Below, in pieces: positions 10,469 to 20,027 of a stretch of DNA of 64,000 nt. Made by a program: the position numbers and the translations under genes. The notes beneath the pieces were generated by a model that was not told where the DNA came from, did not search any database, and worked only from the letters and a program-made list of their open reading frames with translations. The stretch's first letter is position 1, and each line of letters opens with the position of its first letter. The stretch comes from an uncultured Clostridia bacterium (GTDB lineage: Bacteria; Bacillota; Clostridia; TANB77; CAG-508). The stretch is from assembly GCA_934121885.1 (NCBI GenBank), contig CAKOVH010000005.1:21506-85505 (forward strand). Reading direction: 5' to 3'.

Positions 10469-11191
10469 TTACATTATAATTACAACTGTGATATTATCAT
10501 AGCCTCCAGCATTTCTCGCTTCTTCTATTAAAATATCTGCTGCATTTTGTGGATTGTCTTGAATTATATTAAATATTTTTTCCTCTGTTACCATATTTGT
10601 AAGCCCATCAGAGCACATTATTAAAATATCATTTTTTTCAATATTTCTTGCTCTTATATCAGGCTCTACAAAAGGTGTACATCCAAGTGCTTTTATAAGC
10701 ATATTCTTTTTAGGATGAACATTTGCTTCTTCTCTAGTTATGGTTCCATCCTCTACAAGTTTTTGCACATAGCTATGATCCTTTGTAAGTTTTCTCATAA
10801 CACCTTTTCGTATTCTATAAATTCTACTATCTCCTATATGTCCAATATATGCTTTATTATTATATATTAAACAAATCTCTAAAGTAGTACCCATTCCTTC
10901 TAATTCTTCTACTTCTTTTGATTTATCAAATACGACTTTATTTGCGTATATTGCAGCTTGTCTTACAAGCTCTAGTATTCTTTCTTTTAAGCCTTCTGTT
11001 TTTTGGAAATTTAAGTGAACATACTCTTTTACAGCTTCTGTTGCCATTTTACTTGCAATCTCTCCACCTTTGTATCCACCCATTCCATCTGCTAAAATAT
11101 ATAATTGTAAATCACTATCACTTGATGGAATATAGTAATAATCTTGGTTTTGTTCTCTTATTTTTCCAATATCTGATTTGGCAAAAACCAT
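10469..11191 (-). CDS. prpC: PP2C-family protein phosphatase PrpC/Stp
   Basis: The metal-dependent Ser/Thr phosphatase that reverses PrkC phosphorylation. The PP2C signatures are visible: SDIGKIREQNQD at the start, ILADGMGGYKGGE with metal-binding aspartate, GHIGDSRIY, LTKDHS, and MCSDGLTNMV plus GGYDNITVV at the end. Its length of 240 residues is usual. Three bases separate it from the rlmN stop. Confidence 0.95.
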   Translation of the reverse strand: MVFAKSDIGKIREQNQDYYYIPSSDSDLQLYILADGMGGYKGGEIASKMATEAVKEYVHLNFQKTEGLKERILELVRQAAIYANKVVFDKSKEVEELEGMGTTLEICLIYNNKAYIGHIGDSRIYRIRKGVMRKLTKDHSYVQKLVEDGTITREEANVHPKKNMLIKALGCTPFVEPDIRARNIEKNDILIMCSDGLTNMVTEEKIFNIIQDNPQNAADILIEEARNAGGYDNITVVIIM

Positions 11192-11194
11192 ATT

Positions 11195-12232
11195 TTACTG
11201 TTCCTCCTGATTTTTTAAATTCTTTCTTCTTAATTGCCCACATGCTGCATCAATATCAGAACCTAACTCTCTACGAATTGTTGCAACAATTCCATTATCA
11301 TTTAAATAATCTCTAAATTTTATAATATTTTCATTTGTACTTTTTGTATATTTTCCGTTTTCTATTTTATTAATTGGTATTAAATTTACATGACATAGCA
11401 TACCTTTTAATAGTTTTACAAGTTCTTTTGCGTCTTCTAAATTATCATTATTATCTTTTGCTAAAGCATATTCAAATGATATTCTTTTATTAGTTTTCGC
11501 GATATAATCTTTGCAAGCCTTCATTAGTTCTTCAATAGGATACCTTTGGTTTATAGGCATCATACTGCTTCTTTTTTCATTACTTGTTGCATGTAATGAA
11601 ATTGAAAGGGTACATTGTAAATCTTCATTTGCAAAATCATAAATCCTTGGAACTAATCCACTTGTGGAAACACTAATATGTCTTGCACCTATATTTAATC
11701 CCTTTTGATTATTTATAATTCTAATAGCTTTCATTACATTATCATAATTATCAAAAGGCTCTCCAATTCCCATAAATACTATATTTGATATTTTATCTCC
11801 AATATCTTGTTCAACTGCAAGTATTTGTTCCACAATTTCCCCACTTGATAAACTTCTTACAAATTGAATTCCTGTTGAGGCACAAAATTTGCATCCCATT
11901 TTACATCCAATTTGTGATGAAACACATACTGTTTTACCATGATGATATTCCATTAAAACAGTTTCTATTGCATTTCCATCTAGTACATCAAATAAGTATT
12001 TTTTAGTTCCATCTGATGATTCTTGTTTTCTTAATATTTTATAATTGCACATTGTGTAGTTTTCTTTTAATTTTTCTCTTAGTTCCACAGATAAATTTGT
12101 CATTTCATCAAATTCTTTTACTTTGTCTACATATATCCATTTAAAAATCTGTTCTGCACGATACTTTTTTTCTCCAATTGCAACTAATTCTTCTTTTAAT
12201 TCTTCTAAATTATAATCTTTTATATTTTTCAT
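11195..12232 (-). CDS. rlmN: 23S rRNA (adenine-2503-C2)-methyltransferase RlmN
   Basis: A radical SAM enzyme methylating A2503 of 23S rRNA and A37 of some tRNAs. The cluster motif is CKMGCKFCAS, preceded by SSQIG. GEPFDNYDNV, HISVSTSG and SISLHATSNEKRS are family blocks. A C-terminal cysteine in AACGQL matches the catalytic methyl-carrier cysteine. It opens the rlmN-prpC-prkC operon. Confidence 0.96.
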   Translation of the reverse strand: MKNIKDYNLEELKEELVAIGEKKYRAEQIFKWIYVDKVKEFDEMTNLSVELREKLKENYTMCNYKILRKQESSDGTKKYLFDVLDGNAIETVLMEYHHGKTVCVSSQIGCKMGCKFCASTGIQFVRSLSSGEIVEQILAVEQDIGDKISNIVFMGIGEPFDNYDNVMKAIRIINNQKGLNIGARHISVSTSGLVPRIYDFANEDLQCTLSISLHATSNEKRSSMMPINQRYPIEELMKACKDYIAKTNKRISFEYALAKDNNDNLEDAKELVKLLKGMLCHVNLIPINKIENGKYTKSTNENIIKFRDYLNDNGIVATIRRELGSDIDAACGQLRRKNLKNQEEQ

Positions 12233-12303
12233 ATTCTATCTTTCTATTTTTTTCATATTTATATCATATTAGTATCCTTTTTTCAAGTATTTATGCAATC
12301 TTA

Positions 12304-13012
12304 CTACTTTTCAAAAGGAACTCTTTTAAACTCTTCTAGTCTTACTTTGTATGCTTCTATACAATCTTCTTCAAATGCTAATTTTGGTTCTTCTACTCCT
12401 AGTAACTCTATTATTTTTTTAGTAAATAAAGGATTTAAAATAAGTAATGGTCCTGTTAAATATGTTCCAAAGAAATTATTTTTTCTTATTCCCTCATACT
12501 TACATTCTGGGTTTATTCCTATTCCTTTTTCTACTTCTAAGAAATAATTATTATCTATATTTCCATACATCATTGTAAATTGACTTTTAAATCCAACTAC
12601 TTCTATATCCTCAAATTTTCCTGTAAATAGGCTATTATGTCTGTGCATCATGTCTCTTTTTGCATATACATCAAATATTCCGAAGTGCATCTATTTTACT
12701 TTCATCTTCATTTTCTATATATTTTCCAAATATCTCTAAAGCATTTCCTGTACAAAGAAATACCACACCTTTTTCTATTAATTCGTTTATTTTTTCTTTA
12801 TATGGCATTAATTTTTTTATTACTTTTTCTTGTGTTCTTTCTGTCATTGCCCCCATATATATAAATTTTATATCTTCATTTAAAAATGCTGGTTCATCTT
12901 CTATTGATGTTTCTATATATTCCTCATTTGGAAGACATTTTTTTAAGTATTTTATATTACTTATATCTCCAAATAAGTTGCAAAACTCTGGGAATAATAT
13001 TTCTATTTTCAT
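12304..13012 (-). CDS. gatD: GatD-type glutamine amidotransferase (peptidoglycan amidation), +1 frameshift
   Basis: With MurT, GatD amidates the D-glutamate of lipid II. The first 110 codons end in a KIDAL segment and include the nucleophile region FLCTGNALEIFG. Frame 0 then meets CGG AAT ATT TGA. Skipping the C restores GIFDVYAKRDMMHRHNSLF, the conserved middle of the family, and runs on 126 codons. The joined product would be about 235 residues, a normal length. The start is placed at 13012 (MKIEILFPEF) because homologues begin there; an in-frame ATG at 13045 overlaps murT. The C-terminal motif reads GTYLTGP where histidine (GTYxHGP) is common, so catalytic details may differ. Confidence 0.85.
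12679..12682 (-). other. +1 frameshift site 2 (CGGA in gatD)
   Basis: Frame 0 is CTT CGG AAT ATT TGA. Omitting the C at 12682 gives CTT GGA ATA TTT GAT, encoding L-G-I-F-D, the expected GatD sequence. Confidence 0.87.
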
Positions 13013-13031
13013 GTATAAATTTTCTCCCTTC

Positions 13032-14405
13032 CTATTTTTCTTCATTTATAATTTCTTCAACTTTTTCTTTTACTTTATCTCTTAAATGAATTGTATAAAT
13101 ATCGTATAAAATATATATAGTATCTATTCCGTCTAGCTGTATATTGCTTGCTGCTTCTATTTCGTCTCGCATATGAATAATTTTTTCTTTTGGTATATCT
13201 GCCATTTGTAATCTTACATATGTGTCTAAATGTCTTACACCTGTTGTTATTATTTGTTTTATACTTTCGTCATTTAAAAATTCGTAATCTGTATCATAAT
13301 GCCATGTTATATTTTCTGAACTTTCAAGAGCATCATGAAAGTCATCTAATATTAATATAACTGCTTTATTTCCAGGCTCTTTCTTTATATAATCAAATAC
13401 TCTTGAACATGCAATAGGATTCATTCCTTTTGCTAAATGTGTTACTATCTTTTTATCTTTAACTGTTTCTTCTGCAAATCTTGTTTCTACAACTTTTTGT
13501 TTCTTTAAAGAATTATTGATTTTTTCAGCGTCAAATCCTAATTCTCTTAACAAACTTATTGTAGCTACCATATTGTATATGTTTATAATTCCATCTGTAA
13601 TTAAATCATAAATTTCTTCACTTTCACCAATCTTCATTGTCATCTTTTTATTTTCTAAATCAATTTTAGTAATTTCATAATTAATTTTTGGTGAACCAAA
13701 ATCACAGTTTTCACAGTGTGCTCTTCCTATATGATGGTATCTTACATAATCATATTTTAACTTTCCATTACATTTAGGGCAAACTACAATATCTCTTACA
13801 ATGTTTTGGCATTCATCTGTATCTGTATCTAGTCTATCAATTCCAAAATATACTCTATCATTTTCTGGTGCAATATTTCCAGAAATTAAATCATCACCAT
13901 TTAAAATAAGTTTTGTTTCTTTTGGTATATATTTTGTAAGTATATCTGCTATAAATTCTGCATGAGCATTTCTAAGCATTGAGTCACGGAATAAATTTGT
14001 ACAAACTAAATATGTTGGTGTTAAATATGGATATACTTTATTTGCACTTCTTTCATCTACTTCTAGTACTGCTATTTGTTTTTTAGTTTTACCTCTAAGG
14101 TTTGCCCCTTTTATAAATGCTGTTGCAACACCTGATGCAACATTAGAGCCTAATTTATTATCTATATAATCATATCCATTATCTTTTAAAACATCTTCTA
14201 TCATATTACATACTGTTGTTTTTCCATTTGTACCTGTTACGGCAATAACCGTTTCAGGCTTGTCTATTCTTGCTATAAAATCTGGGCATACAGTTATTGC
14301 GAATTTTCCTGGAAAATATGTTGCATTCTTTCTTAGTAATTTTAATAATATTGTTCCTGCTTTTGCTCCCCATAGAGCTATATAAAATTTTAAATTTTTC
14401 TTCAT
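13032..14405 (-). CDS. murT: Mur ligase family protein MurT
   Basis: The ATP-using partner of GatD in amidating lipid II. It has the Mur ligase P-loop VTGTNGKTTVCNM near residue 57 and a central four-cysteine zinc insert, CPKCNGKLKYDY...CENC, which typifies MurT. A C-terminal DUF1727 domain contains DDFHDA and GVRHLDTYVRLQ. The ATG at 14405 is preferred over upstream starts because AGAGGAC precedes it. It overlaps the start region of gatD, so the pair is one unit. Confidence 0.93.
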   Translation of the reverse strand: MKKNLKFYIALWGAKAGTILLKLLRKNATYFPGKFAITVCPDFIARIDKPETVIAVTGTNGKTTVCNMIEDVLKDNGYDYIDNKLGSNVASGVATAFIKGANLRGKTKKQIAVLEVDERSANKVYPYLTPTYLVCTNLFRDSMLRNAHAEFIADILTKYIPKETKLILNGDDLISGNIAPENDRVYFGIDRLDTDTDECQNIVRDIVVCPKCNGKLKYDYVRYHHIGRAHCENCDFGSPKINYEITKIDLENKKMTMKIGESEEIYDLITDGIINIYNMVATISLLRELGFDAEKINNSLKKQKVVETRFAEETVKDKKIVTHLAKGMNPIACSRVFDYIKKEPGNKAVILILDDFHDALESSENITWHYDTDYEFLNDESIKQIITTGVRHLDTYVRLQMADIPKEKIIHMRDEIEAASNIQLDGIDTIYILYDIYTIHLRDKVKEKVEEIINEEK

Positions 14406-14490
14406 ATTTTTAGTCCTCTCTGTTTTATACATTTTCACATATATTTTATACATATTTTATGTATTTATCAAGTATTTAAGGTCAAAAAAT

Positions 14491-14531
14491 AAAACCTAAG
14501 TTACTAATTTTAATTTAGTAACTTAGGTTTT
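14491..14531 (-). terminator. Terminator after the EctB-like gene
   Basis: A perfect 17-base stem (AAAACCTAAGTTACTAA and its complement) with a seven-base loop, flanked by T-rich sequence on the minus strand. It separates the aminotransferase from murT. Confidence 0.85.
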
Positions 14532-14532
14532 T

Positions 14533-15783
14533 CTATTTCAAAATTTCTTTTATTGATTCTTTTACTATTTCTAGTCCTTTTAATAATAGTTCATCTTCTA
14601 TTACAAGTGATGGCATTATTTTTAATACAGAATCATAACTTCCTGCAAGTTCAATTATTAACTTCTTTTCAAAGCATTTATCAAGCACTGCTCTTGCAAG
14701 TTTTCCGTCGTTAAATTCTATTCCCCAGCTTAAACCTATTCCTCTTATTTCCATTCCATCTTTTAATAATGGTTTTACTTCTTTTTCAAGATAGTCCTTT
14801 ACTATTTTTTCTTTTCTCTTAACTTGTCCTGGAATGTCTTGTTCAACTGTCATCTCAAGCGCTGCAAGTCCTGCTACCATAGATAATTGACATCCTCTAA
14901 ATGTTCCATTATGTTCTCCAGGATTAAATACATCTAATTCTCTTTTAAATAATGTTACAGCAAATGGAATTCCGTAACCTCCAATAGATTTTGACATACA
15001 TACTATATCAGGTATAATGTCTGCTCTTTCAAATGAGAAAAATGTTCCAGATCTAGAACAACCAATTTGAACTTCATCACAAATTAATAATATATCGTGT
15101 TTATCGCAAAATGCTCTTAAATCTTTTAAAAATTCTTTACTAAATACACGAATTCCACCCTCTTGTTGTACTGTTTCTATAATTATTGCTGCTGGTTTTT
15201 CGTATCCTGAATGGTCATCTGATAACATATTTTCCATATACCCTATTGTATCAAAATTTCCACCCATAGAATATGGTGCTGGTATATGTTCTGTAAATTG
15301 TAATGGAACCCCTGCTCCTGCTCTTGCAGCAGCTTCAGTTGTTAATGCAAGTGCTCCTAAAGTCATTCCATGAAATGCTCCTGTAAATGCCCATATGTAT
15401 GGTCTTTTTTTAACTTTTCTTGCAAGTTTTAGAGCAAGTTCTATAGCATTTGTTCCTGTTGGTCCAGGAAATGCTATTTTATAATCTAAATTACGTGGTT
15501 TTAATATTTTTTCTTCAAAGTAGCTTATAAATTTTTCTTTTGGAACTGCATACATATCTAAAGAATGAACTATTCCATCACTTTGTAAATATTCTATTAA
15601 TTTTTCTTTTATATAATCTGGATTATGTCCATAATTTAATGCTCCTGCTCCATCAAAAAAATCTATATACTCGTTTCCATCTACATCTTTATATATAGAG
15701 CCTTTTGCATATTTCATTTCAACAGGCCATTTTCTACAATAACTTCTTACATTAGATTCATATTTTTCAAATGTTTCTTTCAT
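14533..15783 (-). CDS. Class III aminotransferase, diaminobutyrate/2-oxoglutarate type (EctB-like)
   Basis: A PLP enzyme of the acetylornithine/diaminobutyrate class. Blocks include DVDGNEYIDFFDGAGALNYGHN, GPTGTNAIELALKLAR, FTGAFHGMTLGALALT, ICDEVQIGCSRSGTFF and MSKSIGGYGIP, with the PLP-binding lysine in SKS. The block pattern resembles EctB, which makes L-2,4-diaminobutyrate. No ectA or ectC lies beside it, and the gene is enclosed by terminators on both sides. Its role here is therefore unclear; another amine substrate is possible. Confidence 0.8.
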   Translation of the reverse strand: MKETFEKYESNVRSYCRKWPVEMKYAKGSIYKDVDGNEYIDFFDGAGALNYGHNPDYIKEKLIEYLQSDGIVHSLDMYAVPKEKFISYFEEKILKPRNLDYKIAFPGPTGTNAIELALKLARKVKKRPYIWAFTGAFHGMTLGALALTTEAAARAGAGVPLQFTEHIPAPYSMGGNFDTIGYMENMLSDDHSGYEKPAAIIIETVQQEGGIRVFSKEFLKDLRAFCDKHDILLICDEVQIGCSRSGTFFSFERADIIPDIVCMSKSIGGYGIPFAVTLFKRELDVFNPGEHNGTFRGCQLSMVAGLAALEMTVEQDIPGQVKRKEKIVKDYLEKEVKPLLKDGMEIRGIGLSWGIEFNDGKLARAVLDKCFEKKLIIELAGSYDSVLKIMPSLVIEDELLLKGLEIVKESIKEILK

Positions 15784-15865
15784 AAAATCAACTCCTTATT
15801 CGCACATTTTATTACAACTGCTTGTCTATTACAATAGTATTAATAAAATTTTCACATTAATTTCA

Positions 15866-15893
15866 AAAAGCTGGCAATTTCTTACCAGCTTTT
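15866..15893 (-). terminator. Terminator after the 81-residue gene
   Basis: AAAAGCTGG / CCAGCTTTT stem with a ten-base loop, adjacent to the stop of the small upstream gene on the minus strand. Confidence 0.75.
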
Positions 15894-15895
15894 GC

Positions 15896-16141
15896 TTAAC
15901 TTTTGAACACCTCATATAGTAAAGCTTCAATGCTTGAAATTCTTCTTTCAAATACTTTATTTGTCATATCGCAAATCTCGTCATACTCAATAAGTTTTGA
16001 AAATTTTTGCATGTTTACTTTATGATTTTGTTCAGTCATCTTTTTTACATTTATTTGTTCTTTTTTTATTTCATCTAATACTACATTTATTTCCATAATT
16101 AGTTCTTCAAGTGTTTTATCCTTTTTTGATAAATTTGGCAT
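15896..16141 (-). CDS. Small coiled-coil protein of unknown function
   Basis: An 81-residue, highly charged product rich in Lys, Glu and Ile, with heptad-like spacing over most of its length. There is no signal peptide or membrane segment. AGAGGTG precedes the start, and a terminator follows the stop. I do not recognise the family. It stands alone between aspS and the aminotransferase. Confidence 0.65.
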   Translation of the reverse strand: MPNLSKKDKTLEELIMEINVVLDEIKKEQINVKKMTEQNHKVNMQKFSKLIEYDEICDMTNKVFERRISSIEALLYEVFKS

Positions 16142-16222
16142 ATTATCACCTCTTTAAACAAATTATAAAATAATTGTAGCATATTATCTTATTTCAATCA
16201 ATAGTTTTAGCGAAATTTTGTT

Positions 16223-17983
16223 TTATTTTTCTTGAATATCTACTTTTATATGCACATCTTTCAACTGTTTATCTGTTACTGTATTTGGAGCTCTCATTAA
16301 TAAATCTCTTGCCTTTTTATTTTTAGGAAATGCTATTACCTCTCTTATATTATCTGAATCTGATATAAGCATTACCATTCTATCAAGTCCAGGTGCAGCT
16401 CCTGCATGTGGAGGTGTTCCATATTGGAAGGCATTGTATAATGCTCCAAATCTTGTCTCAACTTCTTTTTCCGTATATCCTGCAATTTCAAAAGCTTTTA
16501 CCATCAATTCTGGATCATGGTTTCTAACGGCTCCTGATGCCATTTCATATCCATTACATACAACATCATATTGGTATGCAAGTATATCAAGTGGATTCAT
16601 ATTTTCTAATGCTTCCATTCCACCTTGTGGCATTGAAAATGGATTATGATTAAAGTCTATTGTTCCTTCATCAGATAATTCGTACATTGGAAAATCTACT
16701 ATTAAACAGAATTTATATATATTTTTTTCTATTAAATCTAATCTTTTTCCAAGTTCAATTCTAACAAGTCCTGCTATTTTTTGTGTTTTTTCTAAGTTTT
16801 CATCTGCAACAAAGAATGCTGCTGAATTTGGTTCTAATCCAAATTTCTCTTCTAATTCTTTTTGCATATTCTCTGTAATAAATTTAGAAATTCCACCAGT
16901 GATAGTTTTTTCGTTATCAAATTTAAACCATGCTAACCCACTCGCTCCTGCTTCTTCTTTAGCAAAGTCTGTCATATTATCAAAGAACTTTCTTCCTTGT
17001 TCAGCACAATTTGGAACTATAAGCATTTTTACAGTTTTACCTTTGAATGCATTAAATTCACTATTTTCGAATAGCTTACTTGCATCTTGAATTATTAATG
17101 GATTTCTTAAATCTGGTTTATCTATTCCGTATTTTTCCATTGCTTCTCTATATGGTATACGTACAAATGGTCCTTCTTCTACTTTCCAATTTGTATGTTC
17201 CTTAAATACTGTTGGAATTACATCTTCTAATACTTTAAATACATCTTCTTGTTCTGCAAAACTCATTTCAAAATCTAACTGATAAAACTCTCCAGGTGCT
17301 CTATCTGCTCTTGGATCTTCATCTCTAAAGCATGGTGCAATTTGATAATATTTATTAAAACCTGATACCATAAGTAATTGTTTAAATTGTTGAGGTGCTT
17401 GTGGAAGTGCATAAAACTCTCCTGGATGTAATCTACTTGGTACCAAAAAGTCTCTTGCTCCCTCTGGTGATGAATTTGCAAGTATTGGTGTTTGAATTTC
17501 TGTAAAACCTAATTCGTCCATTTTTCTTCTTAATGTTTTCATTATTTTAGAACGAAGTAAAATATTTTTGTGAAGTTTATCATTTCTTAAATCTAAGAAA
17601 CGGTATTCTAAACGTAAATCTTCTCTAACATCTCCTGCTGTTTCTGAATTTATTTCAAAAGGTAAAACACTTTTGCACTTTCCAAGAACTTTTATTTCTT
17701 CTGCATCAATTTCAATTTCACCTGTTGCAATTTTAGCATTTTTATTACTTCTTTCAACTACTGTTCCTTTAACACTTATAACTGTTTCAGTTACTAATCC
17801 CTCTGTTTGTTTTCTTATTTTTTCGTTATCAGATATAACTATCTGAGTAATTCCAAATTCATCTCTTAAATCTATAAATTGCATTGCTCCTAAATTTCTA
17901 ATTTTTTGTATCCATCCTGCAATTACAACTGTTTGTCCTACATTTTCTATATTTAATTCTCCACAATTATGATCTCTATACAT
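16223..17983 (-). CDS. aspS: Aspartyl-tRNA synthetase
   Basis: It charges tRNA-Asp. The N-terminal OB-fold anticodon-binding domain contains VVIAGWIQKIRNLGAMQFIDLRD. Class II motif 2 is CFRDEDPRADRAPGEFYQLD, and motif 3 is PPHAGAAPGLDRMVM, with the bacterial GAD insertion between. The 586-residue length is typical of bacterial AspRS. No T-box leader is visible in the short upstream region. Confidence 0.97.
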   Translation of the reverse strand: MYRDHNCGELNIENVGQTVVIAGWIQKIRNLGAMQFIDLRDEFGITQIVISDNEKIRKQTEGLVTETVISVKGTVVERSNKNAKIATGEIEIDAEEIKVLGKCKSVLPFEINSETAGDVREDLRLEYRFLDLRNDKLHKNILLRSKIMKTLRRKMDELGFTEIQTPILANSSPEGARDFLVPSRLHPGEFYALPQAPQQFKQLLMVSGFNKYYQIAPCFRDEDPRADRAPGEFYQLDFEMSFAEQEDVFKVLEDVIPTVFKEHTNWKVEEGPFVRIPYREAMEKYGIDKPDLRNPLIIQDASKLFENSEFNAFKGKTVKMLIVPNCAEQGRKFFDNMTDFAKEEAGASGLAWFKFDNEKTITGGISKFITENMQKELEEKFGLEPNSAAFFVADENLEKTQKIAGLVRIELGKRLDLIEKNIYKFCLIVDFPMYELSDEGTIDFNHNPFSMPQGGMEALENMNPLDILAYQYDVVCNGYEMASGAVRNHDPELMVKAFEIAGYTEKEVETRFGALYNAFQYGTPPHAGAAPGLDRMVMLISDSDNIREVIAFPKNKKARDLLMRAPNTVTDKQLKDVHIKVDIQEK

Positions 17984-18083
17984 TTTATAACTTCCTCTCT
18001 ATTTATGCCTATTTTGCAAATATTTTATCACAATTGTGTTATTTAAACAATAGATTTATGTTTATTTCTTGGAATTGTGACAT

Positions 18084-18120
18084 AAAAAACTACATACCAA
18101 ATATTTGATATGTAGCTTTT
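18084..18120 (-). terminator. Terminator after rpsR
   Basis: CTACATA / TATGTAG palindrome flanked by A- and T-runs, starting just after the rpsR stop on the minus strand. Confidence 0.75.
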
Positions 18121-18124
18121 AATA

Positions 18125-18409
18125 CTATTCTGCTGTGTATGGAAGTATAGCAATTTGTCTTGCTCTTTTTACTGTTAATGTAATATCTCTTTGATGTTTT
18201 GCACAAGCACCTGTTGCTCTTCTTGGAAGTATTTTTCCTTTATCATTAACAAATTTCTTTAATTGTTCAGCATTTTTATAATCTAAAACTAAATTTTTAT
18301 CTGCACATAATGGGCATACTTTCTTTCTCATTTTTCTGAATTTTGGATTAAAATTATCGTCTTGATTATTGTTTCTATTATTTTTTCTGTTTTTCTTATT
18401 GTCTGCCAT
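18125..18409 (-). CDS. rpsR: 30S ribosomal protein S18
   Basis: S18 binds the 30S platform with S6. A basic Asn/Lys-rich tail precedes the core. The core has [15 protein letters not shown], with two cysteines of a zinc-ribbon-like site, and [31 protein letters not shown]. The ATG at 18409 has GGGGGG upstream and is preferred over the open-frame start at 18460. It ends the rpsF-ssb-rpsR operon. Confidence 0.96.
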   Translation of the reverse strand: MADNKKNRKNNRNNNQDDNFNPKFRKMRKKVCPLCADKNLVLDYKNAEQLKKFVNDKGKILPRRATGACAKHQRDITLTVKRARQIAILPYTAE

Positions 18410-18464
18410 TTTATTTTCCCCCCTTGTCTCTCTTTTTGTATTTATATTCTCATATATCATTCAT

Positions 18465-18896
18465 TTAGAATGGTAAATCATCACCTGAAGATATTTCAAA
18501 GTCTGAACCTGCTCCTGCGTTTGCAGATGGCATTGCTCCAAATGTTGCATCAAAGTTTGCACTTGAATCTCCGTCTCTTCTTCCTTCTGCGAAATATGCT
18601 TCTTCTGCTACAACCTCTGTAATATAGTGTTTTTGACCTTGATCATCATCCCAAGTTCTTGTTTGTATTCTTCCTATAATACTTACTTGTTGACCTTTTT
18701 TGAAGTACTTGCTACAAAATTCACCTAATTTTCCCCAAGCAACAACATTTATAAAGTCAGCTTGTCTTTCTTCACCTTGTCTTACAAATCTTCTATTAAC
18801 TGCAAGAGAAAATGAAGCAACTAAGGTATTACTTGTTTGTGTATACCTTACTTCTGGGTCTCTAGTTAATCTACCCATTAGAATTACTTTGTTCAT
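18465..18896 (-). CDS. ssb: Single-stranded DNA-binding protein
   Basis: It coats single-stranded DNA in replication and repair. The OB fold spans residues 1-105 (MNKVILMGRLTRDPEVRYT, FINVVAWGKLGE, GRIQTRTW). A flexible Ala/Ser-rich linker ends in DDLPF, the acidic tip that recruits partner proteins. It sits between rpsF and rpsR, the standard Firmicutes arrangement. Confidence 0.97.
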   Translation of the reverse strand: MNKVILMGRLTRDPEVRYTQTSNTLVASFSLAVNRRFVRQGEERQADFINVVAWGKLGEFCSKYFKKGQQVSIIGRIQTRTWDDDQGQKHYITEVVAEEAYFAEGRRDGDSSANFDATFGAMPSANAGAGSDFEISSGDDLPF

Positions 18897-18935
18897 AAAT
18901 TACACCTTTCCTTTCTAAAATAAAAGGCCCCCGAA

Positions 18936-19214
18936 TTATTTCTTTACTGTTATAAATTTAATTACTTCATCTGCAATTCTGTAATTTCTTTCTAGTTCAG
19001 CGATTAAGCTTGGATTAGCATCAAATTCGAATACAACATAAAAACCTTCTTTGTTTTTATCGATTTCGTAAGCTAATTTCTTTTTACCAAGTTCATCAAC
19101 TTTTTCTAACTTACCATCATTATTAATTAATGTAGAAAATCTATCAATTAAAGATTTAATTGTTTCTTCCTCAACATTTGGATTAATAATGATAACACTC
19201 TCGTATTTATTCAT
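18936..19214 (-). CDS. rpsF: 30S ribosomal protein S6
   Basis: S6 partners S18 on the 30S platform. The 92-residue chain starts MNKYESVIIINPN and contains the family blocks ELGKKKLAYEIDKNKEGFYVVFEF and ELERNYRIADEVIKFITVKK. A strong GAGGAGGTG lies just upstream of the ATG. A terminator at 19274-19308 separates it from the upstream peptidase gene. Confidence 0.96.
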   Translation of the reverse strand: MNKYESVIIINPNVEEETIKSLIDRFSTLINNDGKLEKVDELGKKKLAYEIDKNKEGFYVVFEFDANPSLIAELERNYRIADEVIKFITVKK

Positions 19215-19273
19215 TATCTTTCACCTCCTCGTGGATATATAACCTGCATTTATTCCTGCAAGTAAGGAATGAA

Positions 19274-19308
19274 AAAAATAGTAACGCTATTTTTAACGTT
19301 ACTATTTT
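19274..19308 (-). terminator. Terminator after the M50 peptidase gene
   Basis: AAAATAGTAACG / CGTTACTATTTT stem followed by a run of T on the minus strand, upstream of the rpsF leader. Confidence 0.8.
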
Positions 19309-19345
19309 ATCACGATTTAATAGGAATTGCAAGGGTTTATTCAAA

Positions 19346-19996
19346 TTATTCTTTATCACATATAACATTTGCTTTTTTCCTGGTCTCAGCAATCATAATT
19401 ATCCATAAATATGCAACAATCAAAGCTATTGATATGTTATGTATAAATAGTACTCCTATACTTGCAAGCACTGTTAAAAATATGATGGTTGTTTTTGAAA
19501 TTAAATATGTAGATTTATATGATTTTTTAAATCCAATTGTAAGGTATAAAATTTCTTTTAAAGCCCTTCCTCCATCTAAAGGATAAATAGGTATTAGGTT
19601 AAATATTCCTATAAGCATGTTTGCATATATAATATCTTGAGTAGTTATATTCCACATTTTAAAATCTTGTATTCCCAAAATAGTATTGGTTAAGAATATA
19701 ATAATAAATATTATTATCAAATTCGTCATTGGTCCTGCAATTGCAATAATAGCCCTTTTTATACTTGCCTCTTTAGTACCTATATTACTTTCATCTTTTT
19801 CTTCTAACTCCATTTTAAATCCTAACGGATTTATTTTTATTTCTTTTGGTCTATACCCTAAAATAATTCCAGCACATAAATGTCCAAGCTCATGAATTAA
19901 TGCAAAAATCATTAAAACAAGGTAAATGTCAAGTTGTGATGTAAAAGCAAATAATATTAAAAACAGCCCTATCATTAAATCTATTTTAACTCTCAT
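19346..19996 (-). CDS. spoIVFB: Intramembrane M50 metalloprotease, SpoIVFB-like
   Basis: In sporulation SpoIVFB cuts pro-sigma-K in the membrane. The zinc motif HELGH lies in the second hydrophobic segment (near residue 36), and the third ligand region NLIPIYPLDGGRAL lies near 132. There are about five or six membrane helices and 216 residues. It directly follows a SpoIVFA-like gene, and bofA lies nearby in the window, which supports this over a general site-2 protease. Confidence 0.82.
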   Translation of the reverse strand: MRVKIDLMIGLFLILFAFTSQLDIYLVLMIFALIHELGHLCAGIILGYRPKEIKINPLGFKMELEEKDESNIGTKEASIKRAIIAIAGPMTNLIIIFIIIFLTNTILGIQDFKMWNITTQDIIYANMLIGIFNLIPIYPLDGGRALKEILYLTIGFKKSYKSTYLISKTTIIFLTVLASIGVLFIHNISIALIVAYLWIIMIAETRKKANVICDKE

Positions 19997-20027
19997 CTTA
20001 TGATTTATTCTCCCTTCATATGAAGTT

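Noticed and set aside
19207..19392. Open frame upstream of rpsF encoding 61 residues
   Set aside because: It covers the upstream gene's end, a terminator and the rpsF leader, and has no family resemblance.
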